Part shown: piece by piece, positions 48,224 through 58,264 of the stretch
How the letters are laid out: each line of letters starts with the position of its first letter
How positions within the stretch are numbered: the first letter of the stretch is position 1
DNA from: SKKY01 sp965228015
Lineage (GTDB): Bacteria; Bacillota; Peptococcia; Peptococcales; SKKY01
Direction: 5' to 3'
DNA: 64,000 nt
Assembly (NCBI GenBank): GCA_965228015.1
Contig: OZ245787.1
Coordinates: 868,001 to 932,000, forward strand
Translations under genes and position numbers: made by a program
The notes under the pieces: model-generated
Seen by the model: the letters and a program-made list of their open reading frames with translations, nothing else
The model's database searches: none
Told to the model about the DNA's origin: nothing

Positions 48224-49997
48224 CTATTCTTCCATAATGCAAAGAGTCGCAGCACCTTTACCAGCACTTAAAGCAACTATAGAAGATATCTCCTGAATAA
48301 ATTCAGGTTTTATTCCAATTAATTCTGTGAATATTTTTGAATATTCTTCTCCCTTTTCTGGTGCATTACCATGTACAATTCCATATTTTTTAATTTCTCC
48401 CTTTTTCTTTGTTTCAATTACAATTTCTTTGATTTTTTTCAGATTACCCTCCTGGCTGAGAGCATTAGCAAAAGAATATCCTTTCCCTTTTTCATCCAAA
48501 GAAATAATAGGTTTAAAATTTAATAATTTAGCCACTTTACCTTTTAGAGGGCTGGCTCTGCCACCTCTAACCATAAAGTTAAAATCTGTAACACTAACAT
48601 ATATTTTTGTTTTCTTTTTTTGTTCTTCAAGTTTATTAACAATTTCATTATGAATAAGATTTTGCTTTATCATTTCTCCAGCTTCCATAACCAGTAAACC
48701 CTGGGCTCCAGAATTAAGACAAGAATCTACTAAAGATATTTTAACTCCTTCTTTTTTTAACTCTTCAGAAACTAAATTAAAAACATTCCAGGTTCCGCTT
48801 AATTCGGAAGATACAGAAACAACAATTATTGAATCATACTTATCTTTTAAATAATTCAGTTTTTGTTTTACAAAATTATAAGACGGATGTGAACTAGTAG
48901 GAAATACTTTTAATTCGTCAATTATAAAAAAAGAACTTCGTTATTAATAGCAGCTTTGTCCAAAAAATTAGACCCTTCAATGTCTATATTTAATGGAGTT
49001 ACGTGAATTTGATTATTCTCTACATATTCAAGGGGTAAATCTGCAATTGAATCAGTAACCAAGGCAATTGAATATTTTTGATTACTATTTATTTCATGCT
49101 CCATTTTCATATCATCAACTTTTTGCTGAATAATCTTCCCAAAATCCCTTAAGTTAATAAATACATCCGGAGGATTGTTTGTATGGATATGAACTTTAAC
49201 TTTTTCCTTATTCCCCGCTACTATAAGGGAATCTCCCTTTAAAGCCAGCTTCTCTCTGATTTTTTCTATATCAAGATTTTTCCCTGTTAATAAAGCTTCA
49301 CAACAATATCGTGTAACTATTTCATTATTTATAATTACATCTTCTTCATGAAGATAATAATCATTATTTTTTTCTGCTAGTGCCTTTTCTTTTCCTGTAA
49401 TAAATCTCCAATTCCTTTAAAAAAATGTATAAAACCCTGAGCTCCAGCATCTACAACTTTAGCATCTTTTAAGACCTTTAATTTCTCGGGAGTCTTTTCC
49501 AAAGATATTTTTGCCTGATCTATAGAAAGAACAAAAAGTTCTTTAAAATCCTTGCTCAATTCCTTAAGCATTTTTAATGACTCTGCCCATTCTTTTATAA
49601 CCGTCAGAATTGTACCTTCTGCTGGCTTTGAAACTGCTCTATATGCATATGACACAGCTTTATTAACAATATCTGGGAAAGATTCACTCTGAAATTCATT
49701 TTCAGACATTTCCTCCGCCAATCCATTAATAAATTGAGCAAAAATAATACCTGAATTACCTCTGGCACCATTTAGAGATGTATCTGCAATCATCTTTAAC
49801 ATTCCATTAGGAGATTTCTCTAGAGTAACTATGTCAGTTATATAAGTAAGGGTTGCAGAGAGATTATTTCCTGTATCACTGTCATTTACAGGGAACACAT
49901 TTATTCTGTTTAATTCTTCTCTAAAACTAACAACCCTGTTTTTTCCTGCAACAAAAGCTTGAAAAATATCTAATCCACTAATATCATCCCTTAACAT
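48224..49997 (-). pseudogene. DhaL-DegV fusion protein, two frameshifts
   Basis: N-terminal 206 codons are a DhaL/DAK2 domain (NVFPVNDSDTGNNLSATLTY, NGARGNSGIIFAQF). The middle reads VKVHIHTNNPP. The C-terminal half is DegV (SIALVTDSIADLPLEY, SVTDFNFMVRGGRASPLKGK). The layout is the clostridial YloV-DegV fusion of about 590 aa, linked to fatty-acid kinase-type chemistry: DegV proteins bind a fatty acid for phosphorylation by a DhaL kinase. Breaks lie near 49390 and at a T7 run near 48935 (T8 gives FFIIDELKVFP). Confidence 0.85.
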
Positions 49998-50104
49998 AAA
50001 ACCCCTCCATCATATGTTAATTTTAATCATTATAATTTATACCCGTTTTTTAACTTCTGTATTTATGTTAGAATTAAATAAATTGTTTTTTCAGGAGGGC
50101 ACAA

Positions 50105-50860
50105 ATGAAATTAGTCTCTTGGAATGTTAATGGACTTAGAGCTGTTATGAAAAAAGGTTTTTCAGATTATCTTGTTGAAGAGAAACCAGATATTCTTTGT
50201 TTACAAGAAATAAAGCTTCAAGAGGGGCAAATTGAACTGGATTTTCCAGACTATGAAATATATTGGAATTATGCTGAAAAAAAAGGTTATTCAGGAACTG
50301 CAATTTTTACAAAAAAAACTCCTCTTTCTCACTCATACGGAATTAATCATTCTCACCATGATAAAGAAGGAAGAGTTATTACTTTAGAATTTGATAATTT
50401 TTTTCTGGTAAATATTTATACTCCAAACTCCCAAAAGGAACTGGCAAGATTGCCTTACAGAATGGAATGGGAAGATGATTTCAGAGAATATCTTTTAGAA
50501 TTAGATAAAACTAAACCAGTTATACTCTGCGGAGATTTAAATGTGGCCCACAAAGAAATAGATTTAAAAAATCCAAAGACTAATAAGAAAAATGCAGGTT
50601 TTACAGATGAAGAAAGAAATAAAATTTCTATTCTTCTGGATTCTGGCTTCATAGACACTTTCCGGTATTTTTATCCGAATAGGGAAGATGCATACACCTG
50701 GTGGTCTCGCTTTGCAAAATCGAGAGAAAGAAATATTGGCTGGAGAATTGACTATTTTCTTGTTTCTGAAAGGTTTAATATCTCTTTAAAAGATGCTTTT
50801 ATAAGAGAAAAAATAATGGGCAGTGATCACTGCCCGGTGGGAATTAATTTGGATCTTTAA
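50105..50860 (+). CDS. xth: Exodeoxyribonuclease III
   Basis: 251 aa and intact. MKLVSWNVNGLRAVMKKGFS, LCLQEIKLQEGQ, GDLNVAHKEIDL and the C-terminal RIDYFLVS with GSDHCPVG are the metal and catalytic motifs of the AP endonuclease family. It acts on abasic sites and 3' ends in base excision repair. Divergent from DhaL-DegV, with CAGGAGGGC before the ATG. It overlaps the following convergent gene tail-to-tail by 17 bp. Confidence 0.97.
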   Translation: MKLVSWNVNGLRAVMKKGFSDYLVEEKPDILCLQEIKLQEGQIELDFPDYEIYWNYAEKKGYSGTAIFTKKTPLSHSYGINHSHHDKEGRVITLEFDNFFLVNIYTPNSQKELARLPYRMEWEDDFREYLLELDKTKPVILCGDLNVAHKEIDLKNPKTNKKNAGFTDEERNKISILLDSGFIDTFRYFYPNREDAYTWWSRFAKSRERNIGWRIDYFLVSERFNISLKDAFIREKIMGSDHCPVGINLDL

Positions 50861-51860
50861 ATATTCCATATGACTTTACCTTCGCCTTATGGTTATACAT
50901 AAGGCGATCTGCTTTTTTAAGATAAAAATCTATTCTTCTGGTATCAAGCCTTTTGTATTTTTCTAAGTCAATTTCTGCAACTCCATAGGAAATAGAGGAA
51001 ATATCTGTAGTTTCCTTATATCCTTCTTCAATATTTCCCATAATTTTTTCTATTTCTTCTTTGTTTTTGTTTACAAAAACAAAGAAGAAATTCATCTCCC
51101 CCAATACGAAAAACCAGATCTTCTTTACCTTTATTTGTTTCCATTCAAAGAACAAGAGATTTTAATATTTTATCATCAAAATCATGTCCATAATTGTCAT
51201 TTAACTTTTTAAAATAATTTAAATCAATAACCGCAAAAACATCTTGCCATTTTCTTTAGCAATTTTTTCTGAAAGGTCTGGAGTTTTTTCATAAAAATAT
51301 CTTCTGTTATATGCCCCCGTTAAAGGATCCTTCATTGCAAGATCTTTAAGAAGTTTATTATATTTTGATAGCTGAGCATTTTGTTTTTCAATAGTTCTTT
51401 TAGAATTTAGTAATTCATTATTTAATTTTGTAATTTTAATATATATATCTTCCTCTATCTTTGCTTTTTCCTTAGATTGTTCTTTATATTTTTTTCTAAG
51501 CTCATTTATCTGCATATTGTTTATTTTTATTATCTCCGTAAGCATTTCTGAAGTGTGTCTCTCATCTGCAAAAAAGTAATATTAACTTTATCCTCTTTTA
51601 TAAAACCGTGAAGCAAATAAGGTTTTGAAAACCCATCAATAAAAAGATCTATTTCATAACCCATAATATATTTTTCTTCTTTTATATTCTTTATAAAATC
51701 AAAAAACAAACTTTGAGAATGAGGAGATATTATTTTTATAATATTTTCTCCGGTTTTTAAAAAATCATTTTTTACTGCCGAAATTTTTTCAACAATAGTT
51801 CCATATAGGTCTGTAATTAAAACAAAATTTTTAGAAGTTTTCAGCTGCTGGTACCCATGG
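50844..51860 (-). pseudogene. PAS-like plus GGDEF diguanylate cyclase, several lesions
   Basis: Readable parts: NFVLITDLYGTIVEKISAVK (PAS-like), a coiled segment, KDPLTGAYNRRYFYEKTPDL, then FAVIDLNYFKKLNDNYGHDF and VFRIGGDEFLL. Lesions: a dinucleotide or frame slip near 51540, a frame change near 51235, an in-frame TGA near 51150 (LVL-stop-METNK), and a T insertion at the 38-bp palindrome (51052-51091). No start codon is evident; the frame may once have continued from the B12-binding gene upstream as one protein. Confidence 0.78.
51052..51091. repeat. Perfect inverted repeat (19 bp arms, 2 bp spacer) inside the GGDEF gene
   Basis: ATTTCTTCTTTGTTTTTGT, TT, then its exact reverse complement. 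Removing one base from the five-base run restores GGDEFLLCFVNKNKEEIEKI; with that base the palindrome is perfect. Confidence 0.93.
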
Positions 51861-52911
51861 TCAGGCGATGGGCTTCTTTTACAGCAAATTGTGCATCTGG
51901 TGTATAAGCATCTGCTCCAACATCTTTCCATAAATCTTCATTATCTTCATATACTCTTCCGCCAACAATAATTATTGTTTTTAAAATATCCGGGCACTCT
52001 CTTATTCTTCTAATCAGCTCCCTGGCATATGGAAGATTAGGTATAGTGGTGGTGGAAATTCCTAAAACATCTGGTTTTATATTTTTAATTTCTTCCATTG
52101 AATACTCAACAGGAAGATTCGCTCCCAAATAATGAGTATCCCATCCCTCCATCTCAAAAAAATCTGCCGTCATTCTTAAACCAATTTCATGAAGTTCTCC
52201 CCCACTGCATACTCCGACAAATATTTTTCCATTTCTGATATCATTTTTGAATAAGTAGGGATGCATCATTCCAATTATGCTTTGAATTACTGATGTTGTG
52301 TAGCGTTCTTTGGCTACAAAAATCTTATAGCTTTGCCAGAGCTCACCAATCTTATATAATGACGGACTAAATACATCAAGGTAGATTTTTTTAATTTCTG
52401 CTCCATCCTTAAGTAATTTCATTACATATTCTGTGGCTTTCTCTCTTTGAAAATTAATAATATAATCTACAAAAATATTTACATCATTACTATAGGTCTC
52501 CAGCTTCACTAAAGATTCACTTTTTAACCAAGTTTTTTCAAAGGTCTTTGCTCCTTCTTCAATATATCTTTTTAATTCTTTCAAGTCACAATCTTTTAAT
52601 TCCTCTGATAATACCTTGTCCATGCTTTGAAAGTGATTTAGCATATCTTCTAATGGAATTCCAAGATTTTTTATTAATTCTGAAAGCCAATTCATGCATT
52701 TCTTAAATGAAAGGATATTACTAAAACTTAATGCACTGGCAAGAAAGGTAAGGTTGTAGATGGAATCTTGTAAATACTTTTCCTTATATTCAGCAGGAAT
52801 TGCACCCGAATTAACTTTTTCCAGGGAATATTGACTTATCATAATTTTTTCCGCTAATTTTTCTTTGTTATCTTCAATTTCTTCCCAAATATGTTTTTTA
52901 TTCATAACCAT
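51841..52911 (-). CDS. Cobalamin (B12)-binding domain sensor protein
   Basis: 356 aa. Residues about 80-200 form the helical cap typical of B12-binding regulators (LYKIGELWQSYKIFVAKERY). A Rossmann-like B12 domain follows: GVCSGGELHEIGLRMTADFF, HYLGANLP, DVLGISTTTIPNLPYARELI and IIVGGRVYEDNEDLWKDVGA. The cobalt-ligand motif is ELHEIG, close to the usual DxHxxG. It lies directly before the PAS-GGDEF gene and may have been fused to it, so it probably regulated c-di-GMP synthesis. Light sensing as in CarH-type proteins is possible but unproven. Confidence 0.82.
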   Translation of the reverse strand: MVMNKKHIWEEIEDNKEKLAEKIMISQYSLEKVNSGAIPAEYKEKYLQDSIYNLTFLASALSFSNILSFKKCMNWLSELIKNLGIPLEDMLNHFQSMDKVLSEELKDCDLKELKRYIEEGAKTFEKTWLKSESLVKLETYSNDVNIFVDYIINFQREKATEYVMKLLKDGAEIKKIYLDVFSPSLYKIGELWQSYKIFVAKERYTTSVIQSIIGMMHPYLFKNDIRNGKIFVGVCSGGELHEIGLRMTADFFEMEGWDTHYLGANLPVEYSMEEIKNIKPDVLGISTTTIPNLPYARELIRRIRECPDILKTIIIVGGRVYEDNEDLWKDVGADAYTPDAQFAVKEAHRLTMGTSS

Positions 52912-52963
52912 CCTCCTGCCTTCCAGCTAAAAAAAGAGAAGATAAATATCTTCTCTAATAAAT

Positions 52964-53437
52964 CTACTCTTCCTGAACTCTTACTACCCATGATGCAACC
53001 CAGGCAATATTTCCACTTTCAAGCTTAACTCTATACCAATCATCCTTTATCTCAATAATAACCATTGGAGATTTTTGTGGTACTCGCTCTACAACAGGGT
53101 AGTTAGTTCCAGCATCTGCTCGCGTGTTCACAGCACTATATTCATCTTTAACATACGCTACTAAAACCTTATCTTTTACCGGCTCCGGACTAGATTCAGG
53201 TTCTGGATCAGCTGAATTCTCCGGCTCAGGCTTAGAACCAGAATTATTTTCTTTTTCTTTAATAATTTTTTCAAGCTCAGCAACTTTTTCCAAAAGAATC
53301 TTATGTTCTTCTTTCAAAGTCTCAATATCTCCTGAACCATTCCTTACAACATCTTCATCTGCAAAAATATATCCTGCAAGGAAGAATCCTGCAATTACAA
53401 AAAAAACAGACAACACAACAATTTTTTTAGTACTCAT
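52964..53437 (-). CDS. Membrane-anchored SH3b domain protein
   Basis: 157 aa. One N-terminal membrane helix (KIVVLSVFFVIAGFFLAGYI), a coiled coil (about 40-62), a Pro/Glu-rich linker (about 63-85) and a C-terminal SH3b domain (VNTRADAGTNYPVVERVPQK, WYRVKLESGNIAWVASWVV). Such domains usually bind peptidoglycan or other surface ligands. Position suggests an envelope role; nothing more specific can be said. Confidence 0.85.
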   Translation of the reverse strand: MSTKKIVVLSVFFVIAGFFLAGYIFADEDVVRNGSGDIETLKEEHKILLEKVAELEKIIKEKENNSGSKPEPENSADPEPESSPEPVKDKVLVAYVKDEYSAVNTRADAGTNYPVVERVPQKSPMVIIEIKDDWYRVKLESGNIAWVASWVVRVQEE

Positions 53438-53456
53438 TTTTCCTCCTTATTTTTCT

Positions 53457-54122
53457 TCAGCTAACAACATTTTTTATAATATATCCTTTTTCCTTTAATT
53501 CAGAAATAATTTTTTCATCATTTTCTGATGTAATTCTTAATTCTATCATATATTTTTCTTGTTTATTTTGATAAGCAAGTAATTTTTGGATATTGCCATG
53601 ATTATTAAAAATAATTTCTGAAATTTCTTTAATTGTGCCCTCTTTATCCTGTTCTATTTCAATTATTATTCTTGTACCTGGTTCTTTATATCCCATAACT
53701 GATACAAACACATCGAATATATCTGTTTCAGTTACAATTCCAACTACTTTTTCCCCACTCATAACGGGAAGCCCGCCAATTTTATATTCTCTTAAAAGAA
53801 CAGCAGCCTGTCCTACCAAAGCATTTTCATCAATAGTTACAAGCATTCCTGGTCTGTCTTTTCTTACTTTTAAGATATCTCCGATAGTAGTTTTAGCCAG
53901 CAAATAATTCAATTCAAAAACACTAAGACTTGTTGCTGGAGATGCACTAACTTCATTAAGGTCTTTTTTTGTAACTATATCAACCAATTTCCCTTTTTCA
54001 TCAACAACCAGCAATCTTCTGATGCTGTTTTCCTGCATCAATTCAAGAGCATCTGGCAGTAAAGTGTTCTTTTTAATTGTAATTGGAGCTGTAGTCATTA
54101 TTTCTTTTACTTGCATATTCAT
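53457..54122 (-). CDS. CBS-pair and ACT-domain protein (AcuB-like)
   Basis: 221 aa. Two CBS motifs (residues about 1-60 and 80-140: LPDALELMQENSIRRLLVVD, AAVLLREYKIGGLPVMSGEK) followed by a C-terminal ACT-like domain (RIIIEIEQDKEGTIKEISEI). This order matches AcuB-type proteins, which bind adenylate ligands and regulate metabolism; the target here is unknown. A start at the third codon (54116) is also possible. Confidence 0.85.
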   Translation of the reverse strand: MNMQVKEIMTTAPITIKKNTLLPDALELMQENSIRRLLVVDEKGKLVDIVTKKDLNEVSASPATSLSVFELNYLLAKTTIGDILKVRKDRPGMLVTIDENALVGQAAVLLREYKIGGLPVMSGEKVVGIVTETDIFDVFVSVMGYKEPGTRIIIEIEQDKEGTIKEISEIIFNNHGNIQKLLAYQNKQEKYMIELRITSENDEKIISELKEKGYIIKNVVS

Positions 54123-54179
54123 ACCTCCCTGTTTTTAATATTTAATACCCTGATAACAATACTTTTAATAATTTATAAT

Positions 54180-54740
54180 TTAATTCCATTTTGTTCCATC
54201 TCTAAATTCACCATCATGCTTGATATTTCCCGTTTCGGAATAAAGAGTTCCTTTGCCATGAAGTTCATTATTTCTAAAACTTCCTTTATACATTAATTCT
54301 CCGCTTTCATAATAAAACAAGCCATAACCATTTATTTTTCCCTTTGCCATTTCACCATCATACATTAATGTACCATTATCATAATACATTTTACCCTTAC
54401 CACTCATTTCATTCTCAAGCCATTGACCCTCGTATACAAGATCACCAGCTTCACTATACACTTTTCCCTGTCCATGCATTAAATTGTCTTTAAACTCTCC
54501 TTCATAGCGAAGAGTTCCGTCTTTATAATATAATTTACCTTCTCCGTTAAATTTACCTTCACTCCACTGACCTTCATAAAACAAATTGCCATTTTCATAA
54601 AACAATGTTCCTTCACCCTGTCTTTTTCCATTTTCCAAATTACCTTCATATGGTAAATTCGCCGCTGGGGTAAAGTCATTTTTTTGACACCCTGTAAAAA
54701 TTAAAACAACTATAAATAAAGCTAAAAAAACCTTTCTCAT
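54180..54740 (-). CDS. MORN-repeat lipoprotein
   Basis: 186 aa. Lipoprotein signal with lipobox IFTGC (Cys at about residue 18). About seven 23-residue MORN-type repeats follow, each near YEGxxxxGxxxGxGxxYxxxG (for example GEGTLFYENGNLFYEGQWSE). MORN sheets in bacterial lipoproteins have no general function assigned. Start ATG 54740 behind GGAGGGG. Confidence 0.88.
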   Translation of the reverse strand: MRKVFLALFIVVLIFTGCQKNDFTPAANLPYEGNLENGKRQGEGTLFYENGNLFYEGQWSEGKFNGEGKLYYKDGTLRYEGEFKDNLMHGQGKVYSEAGDLVYEGQWLENEMSGKGKMYYDNGTLMYDGEMAKGKINGYGLFYYESGELMYKGSFRNNELHGKGTLYSETGNIKHDGEFRDGTKWN

Positions 54741-54827
54741 TGATTCCCCTCCAAATTATGAATATAATTCATTCTTTATAAAATTTTAGCCTCTGGATAA
54801 GATAAAAACAAGTAATATCTCTTTTAT

Positions 54828-57496
54828 TTACATTTTAGAGAACTTTCCTGTAATAATTTTTTCTAATTCTACAAAAAAGAAAATAAAAAGTCCTCCTGCT
54901 ACTGGATAAATCCAAGATAAACTTCTTATAGGAACCGTTCCAAAGAAAGTATTTAAAAAAGGTACATAGGTTATAAACAATTGTAATATAACTAACAATC
55001 CTATTACATAAAAAACTTTTTTATTTTCAAAAAACCCCTCTCCAATAGTAGTGTCATGAATTTTGCGGCAGTTTACTAAATAAAATGCCTGGGCAAGTAC
55101 CAGCATATTTAAAGCTACTGTCCTTGAGTAAGCAATACTATCACCATTATTATGAAATAAATTATATAATCCAAAAGTAAGAAGTCCTGTTACCAAAGCA
55201 ACATAGGCTGTTCTAAATACCAAGTAAGAATTAAGAATAGGCTCATTTTTAGGCCTTGGAGGTCTTGTCATTACTTTTTTCCCATTGGTTCAAAAATTAA
55301 TGCAAATTCCAAAGTTATTGTGGTTACCATATTTACCCATAATATTTGAACAGGAGTTATTGGCATAGTAAAACCAATAAGAACTGCAGCCATTAGTACT
55401 ATCATTTCGGCACCATTTGTTGATAACATAAAAATCATATTTTTCTTTATGTTATCATACACAGTTCGCCCTTCTTCAACAGCATTTACTATAGAAGCAA
55501 AATTGTCATCTGCCAAAACCATTTCCGCAGCCTCTTTTGATACTTCAGTTCCTTTTATTCCCATGGCAATACCAATGTTTGCTTTTTTTAATGCCGGAGC
55601 ATCATTAACTCCATCTCCAGTCATAGCACAAAGCAAGTCATTTTCCTGAATAGCTTCAACTAACCTTAGTTTATCTTCCGGTTCTGTTCGTGCAAAGATA
55701 TCATACTTCAAAACCTTTTCTTTTAATTCTTCTGAAGACATTTTTTCTATCTCAGAACCTGTAAGAACACCATTGCCATTTCCAATACCAAGTTTTTCAG
55801 CAATTACCCTTGCTGTTACGGAATGATCACCAGTAATCATTTTTACATTTATTCCTGCTTCTTTACACTCCTGTATAGCATCCATTGCCTCTTCACGGGG
55901 AGGGTCAATTATTCCAGTAACACCAAGAAATACATATTCTTTATTACTTTCCTCCGGATCTAGCTTTTCTCCATCAGCCCACTCTTTATATGCAAAAGCT
56001 ATTACTCTTTCGCCTTTTTCTGCTAATTCTTCTATTCTCCTTAACCAGTGTTCCTTTGAAAGCGCTGTTTTTCCCTTTTCGGCCAACTGGAATTTAGCAA
56101 ATTTCAGCACTCTTTCCGGAGCACCCTTTAATAACAGATATTTTTTATCATCTACTTCATTCAAAGTTACCATATACTTATTTGCTGAATTAAATGGTAT
56201 AGATGAAATTCTTTTTTCTGAAATATTATATAAGTTACTTTTATAAGCCAAGCTGATTAGTGCACCTTCCGTGGGGGTTCCTACAACACCCCAGTGACCA
56301 TCATCTTTTTTCTCTATGTCTGAATCTTTGCAAAGTCTGTCGGTTTTAATCAACAAAGACAGAACTTCATCCATCGCTGCTTCTGCTTCCTCATCATTAT
56401 AAATGATACTTCCTTCTGGTTCATACCCCTCACCAGTTACACAATATGACTTATCAAAAGTTATTACAGATCTTACTGTCATTTCATTCTTAGTCAATGT
56501 ACCTGTTTTATCTGAGCATATTACATTAATTAAACCCAATGTTTCAACAGATGGAAGACGACGGATAATTGCATTACGCTTTACCATTTTTTGGACTCCA
56601 ACAGCAAGGGTTATTGTCATTATTACAAGAAGACCTTCTGGTATTGCTGCTACAACCAAACTTACTGTAGTAAGAAACATATCTACCAATTCATAGTCTC
56701 TCACAAAAAACCAAATGCGAAAAATGCTGCTACCAAAATTACTGTAATTATTGAGAGACTTTTTCCAAATCCGTTGATCTTTTCAATTAATGGAGTCGTT
56801 ATTTTTTCAACTCCTGTTATCATTTCAGAAATTTTTCCGATTTCTGTTTCTTCTCCTGTTGCAGTTACTATACCTAAGCCTTTCCCTGATGTAATAAGGG
56901 TTCCCGAAAAAAGCATATTACTCCTGTCTCCAATAACTGCTTCACTTTCGATTAAATCTGAATTTTTTCTGAATCAATTGACTCTCCTGTTAAAGCAGAC
57001 TCTTCAGCTCTTAAATTATTGCTCTTTAAAATTCTCATATCCGCCGGGACCTTATCTCCAGCTTTAACCTCAACAATATCTCCTGGTACAAGGTTTTCTG
57101 AGTTTATTTTACTTAAACTTCCATCTCGAATAACATTAGCTTCCAAAGAAAGCATTTTTCTAATCCCGTCAATTGCTTTTTCAGCTTTGCCTTCCTGAAT
57201 AAACCCAATAACGGCGTTAATTATAACCACAGCAAAAATAACAGCAGCATCAATTAAATGGTCCAAAAATCCAGTTATTACTGCTGCAACTATCAATAAA
57301 TAAATTAAACATTATTAAAATTAGAAAGAAACAAAAGAACTGGGCTTTTTTTCTCTGGTTCTGGCAGCTTATTTTTCCCATATTCTTTTAATCTCTTAAT
57401 AATTTCTTCTGAAGTTAGTCCTTTTTCTGCTGATGAGTTTAATTTCTCAATGACTTCTTTTCCGGAAATCCTGTAGTAATCTTTTATGATAAACAC
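54828..57496 (-). pseudogene. P2-type cation-transporting ATPase, four one-base deletions
   Basis: The pieces give a whole calcium/cation ATPase: N-terminal (YGKNKLPEPEKKSPVLLFLS), actuator ALTGESID, PEGL (VVAAIPEGLLVIMTI), CSDKTGTLTKNEMT, GDHSVTARVIAEKLG, TGDGVNDAPALKKANIG and a C-terminal helix bundle. Frame changes are near 57308 (T3), 56963-56968 (T6 on the plus strand), 56705-56710 (A6) and 55275-55280 (T6). Each is repaired by adding one base of the same kind, giving EKNSDLIESEAVIG, FGFFVRDYELV and EPMGKKVMTRPP respectively. Ion specificity is uncertain; Ca2+ or K+/Na+ are possible. Confidence 0.88.
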
Positions 57497-57520
57497 CCCT
57501 AAATAGATATAGCTATCTCT

Positions 57521-58186
57521 TTATAAAAGTTTTTCCATTACAGCTCCAAAAAGAAACCCTCCAACATGAGCCCACCATGCTACACCTCCTGCAACCTGGG
57601 TTAAACCAAGTTCAGAAACGCTCAGAAAAACCTGAAGGAAAAACCATAAACCAATAAATACAAAGGCAGGAATATGAAAGAAAAGAGGAATCCAGACTAT
57701 TGGAACAAGAGTTACAATCCTTGCCAAGGGAAATATTAATACATAGGCTCCCATTACTCCAGCAATAGCTCCAGATGCTCCAATTACAGGTACTTCTGAA
57801 TTCATATTTACAAAATAGTGAACTCCAGATGCGACAAAACCACTTAATAGATAAAAGAAAAGAAAATTTAATTTTCCTATTTTATCTTCTACATTATCTC
57901 CAAATAACCAAAGGGACCACATATTTCCAAGTAGATATGCCCAGCTGCCATAAAGAAACATACAGGCAAATATACTGGACGCAACATTTCCTAAAATAGA
58001 AAAATTTCCCTCATTAAAAATTGAATGGAAGTCAGCAGGAATAAAGCCATATCTTATCAATAAGGCTTCCATTTCCTCGTAAGGCAAGGACATTTGGAAA
58101 ATAAAGATTCCAACGCTGGCTATAATAATAAACCAGGTCATATAGGGTTTTGTTTTGTAAGGATTATCGTCTCTAATTGGTATCAT
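57521..58186 (-). CDS. Rhomboid family intramembrane serine protease
   Basis: 221 aa, six to seven helices. The catalytic Ser is in GASGAIAGVMGAY (about residues 136-148) and the His in WWAHVGGFLFG near the end, the rhomboid dyad. It cleaves within membrane helices; substrates unknown. The N-terminus MIPIRDDNPYKTKPYMTW is typical of the subgroup encoded as stand-alone genes. Confidence 0.93.
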   Translation of the reverse strand: MIPIRDDNPYKTKPYMTWFIIIASVGIFIFQMSLPYEEMEALLIRYGFIPADFHSIFNEGNFSILGNVASSIFACMFLYGSWAYLLGNMWSLWLFGDNVEDKIGKLNFLFFYLLSGFVASGVHYFVNMNSEVPVIGASGAIAGVMGAYVLIFPLARIVTLVPIVWIPLFFHIPAFVFIGLWFFLQVFLSVSELGLTQVAGGVAWWAHVGGFLFGAVMEKLL

Positions 58187-58221
58187 AATAGCTATATTAT
58201 ACCAATTAATTTTAAATAAAA

Positions 58222-58254
58222 AAACATCTCCATAATTAATCTCTGGAGATGTTT
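58222..58254 (-). terminator. Terminator after glmS
   Basis: AAACATCTCC and GGAGATGTTT (10-bp stem, 13-nt loop), then a T-rich tract on the minus strand. Confidence 0.85.
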
Positions 58255-58264
58255 AAAACTATTC

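Noticed and set aside
55431..55477. 12-bp inverted repeat in the P-type ATPase gene
   Set aside because: It encodes the conserved VYDNIKKNMIFMLSTN region in a frame that is intact there, so it is probably natural codon sequence.
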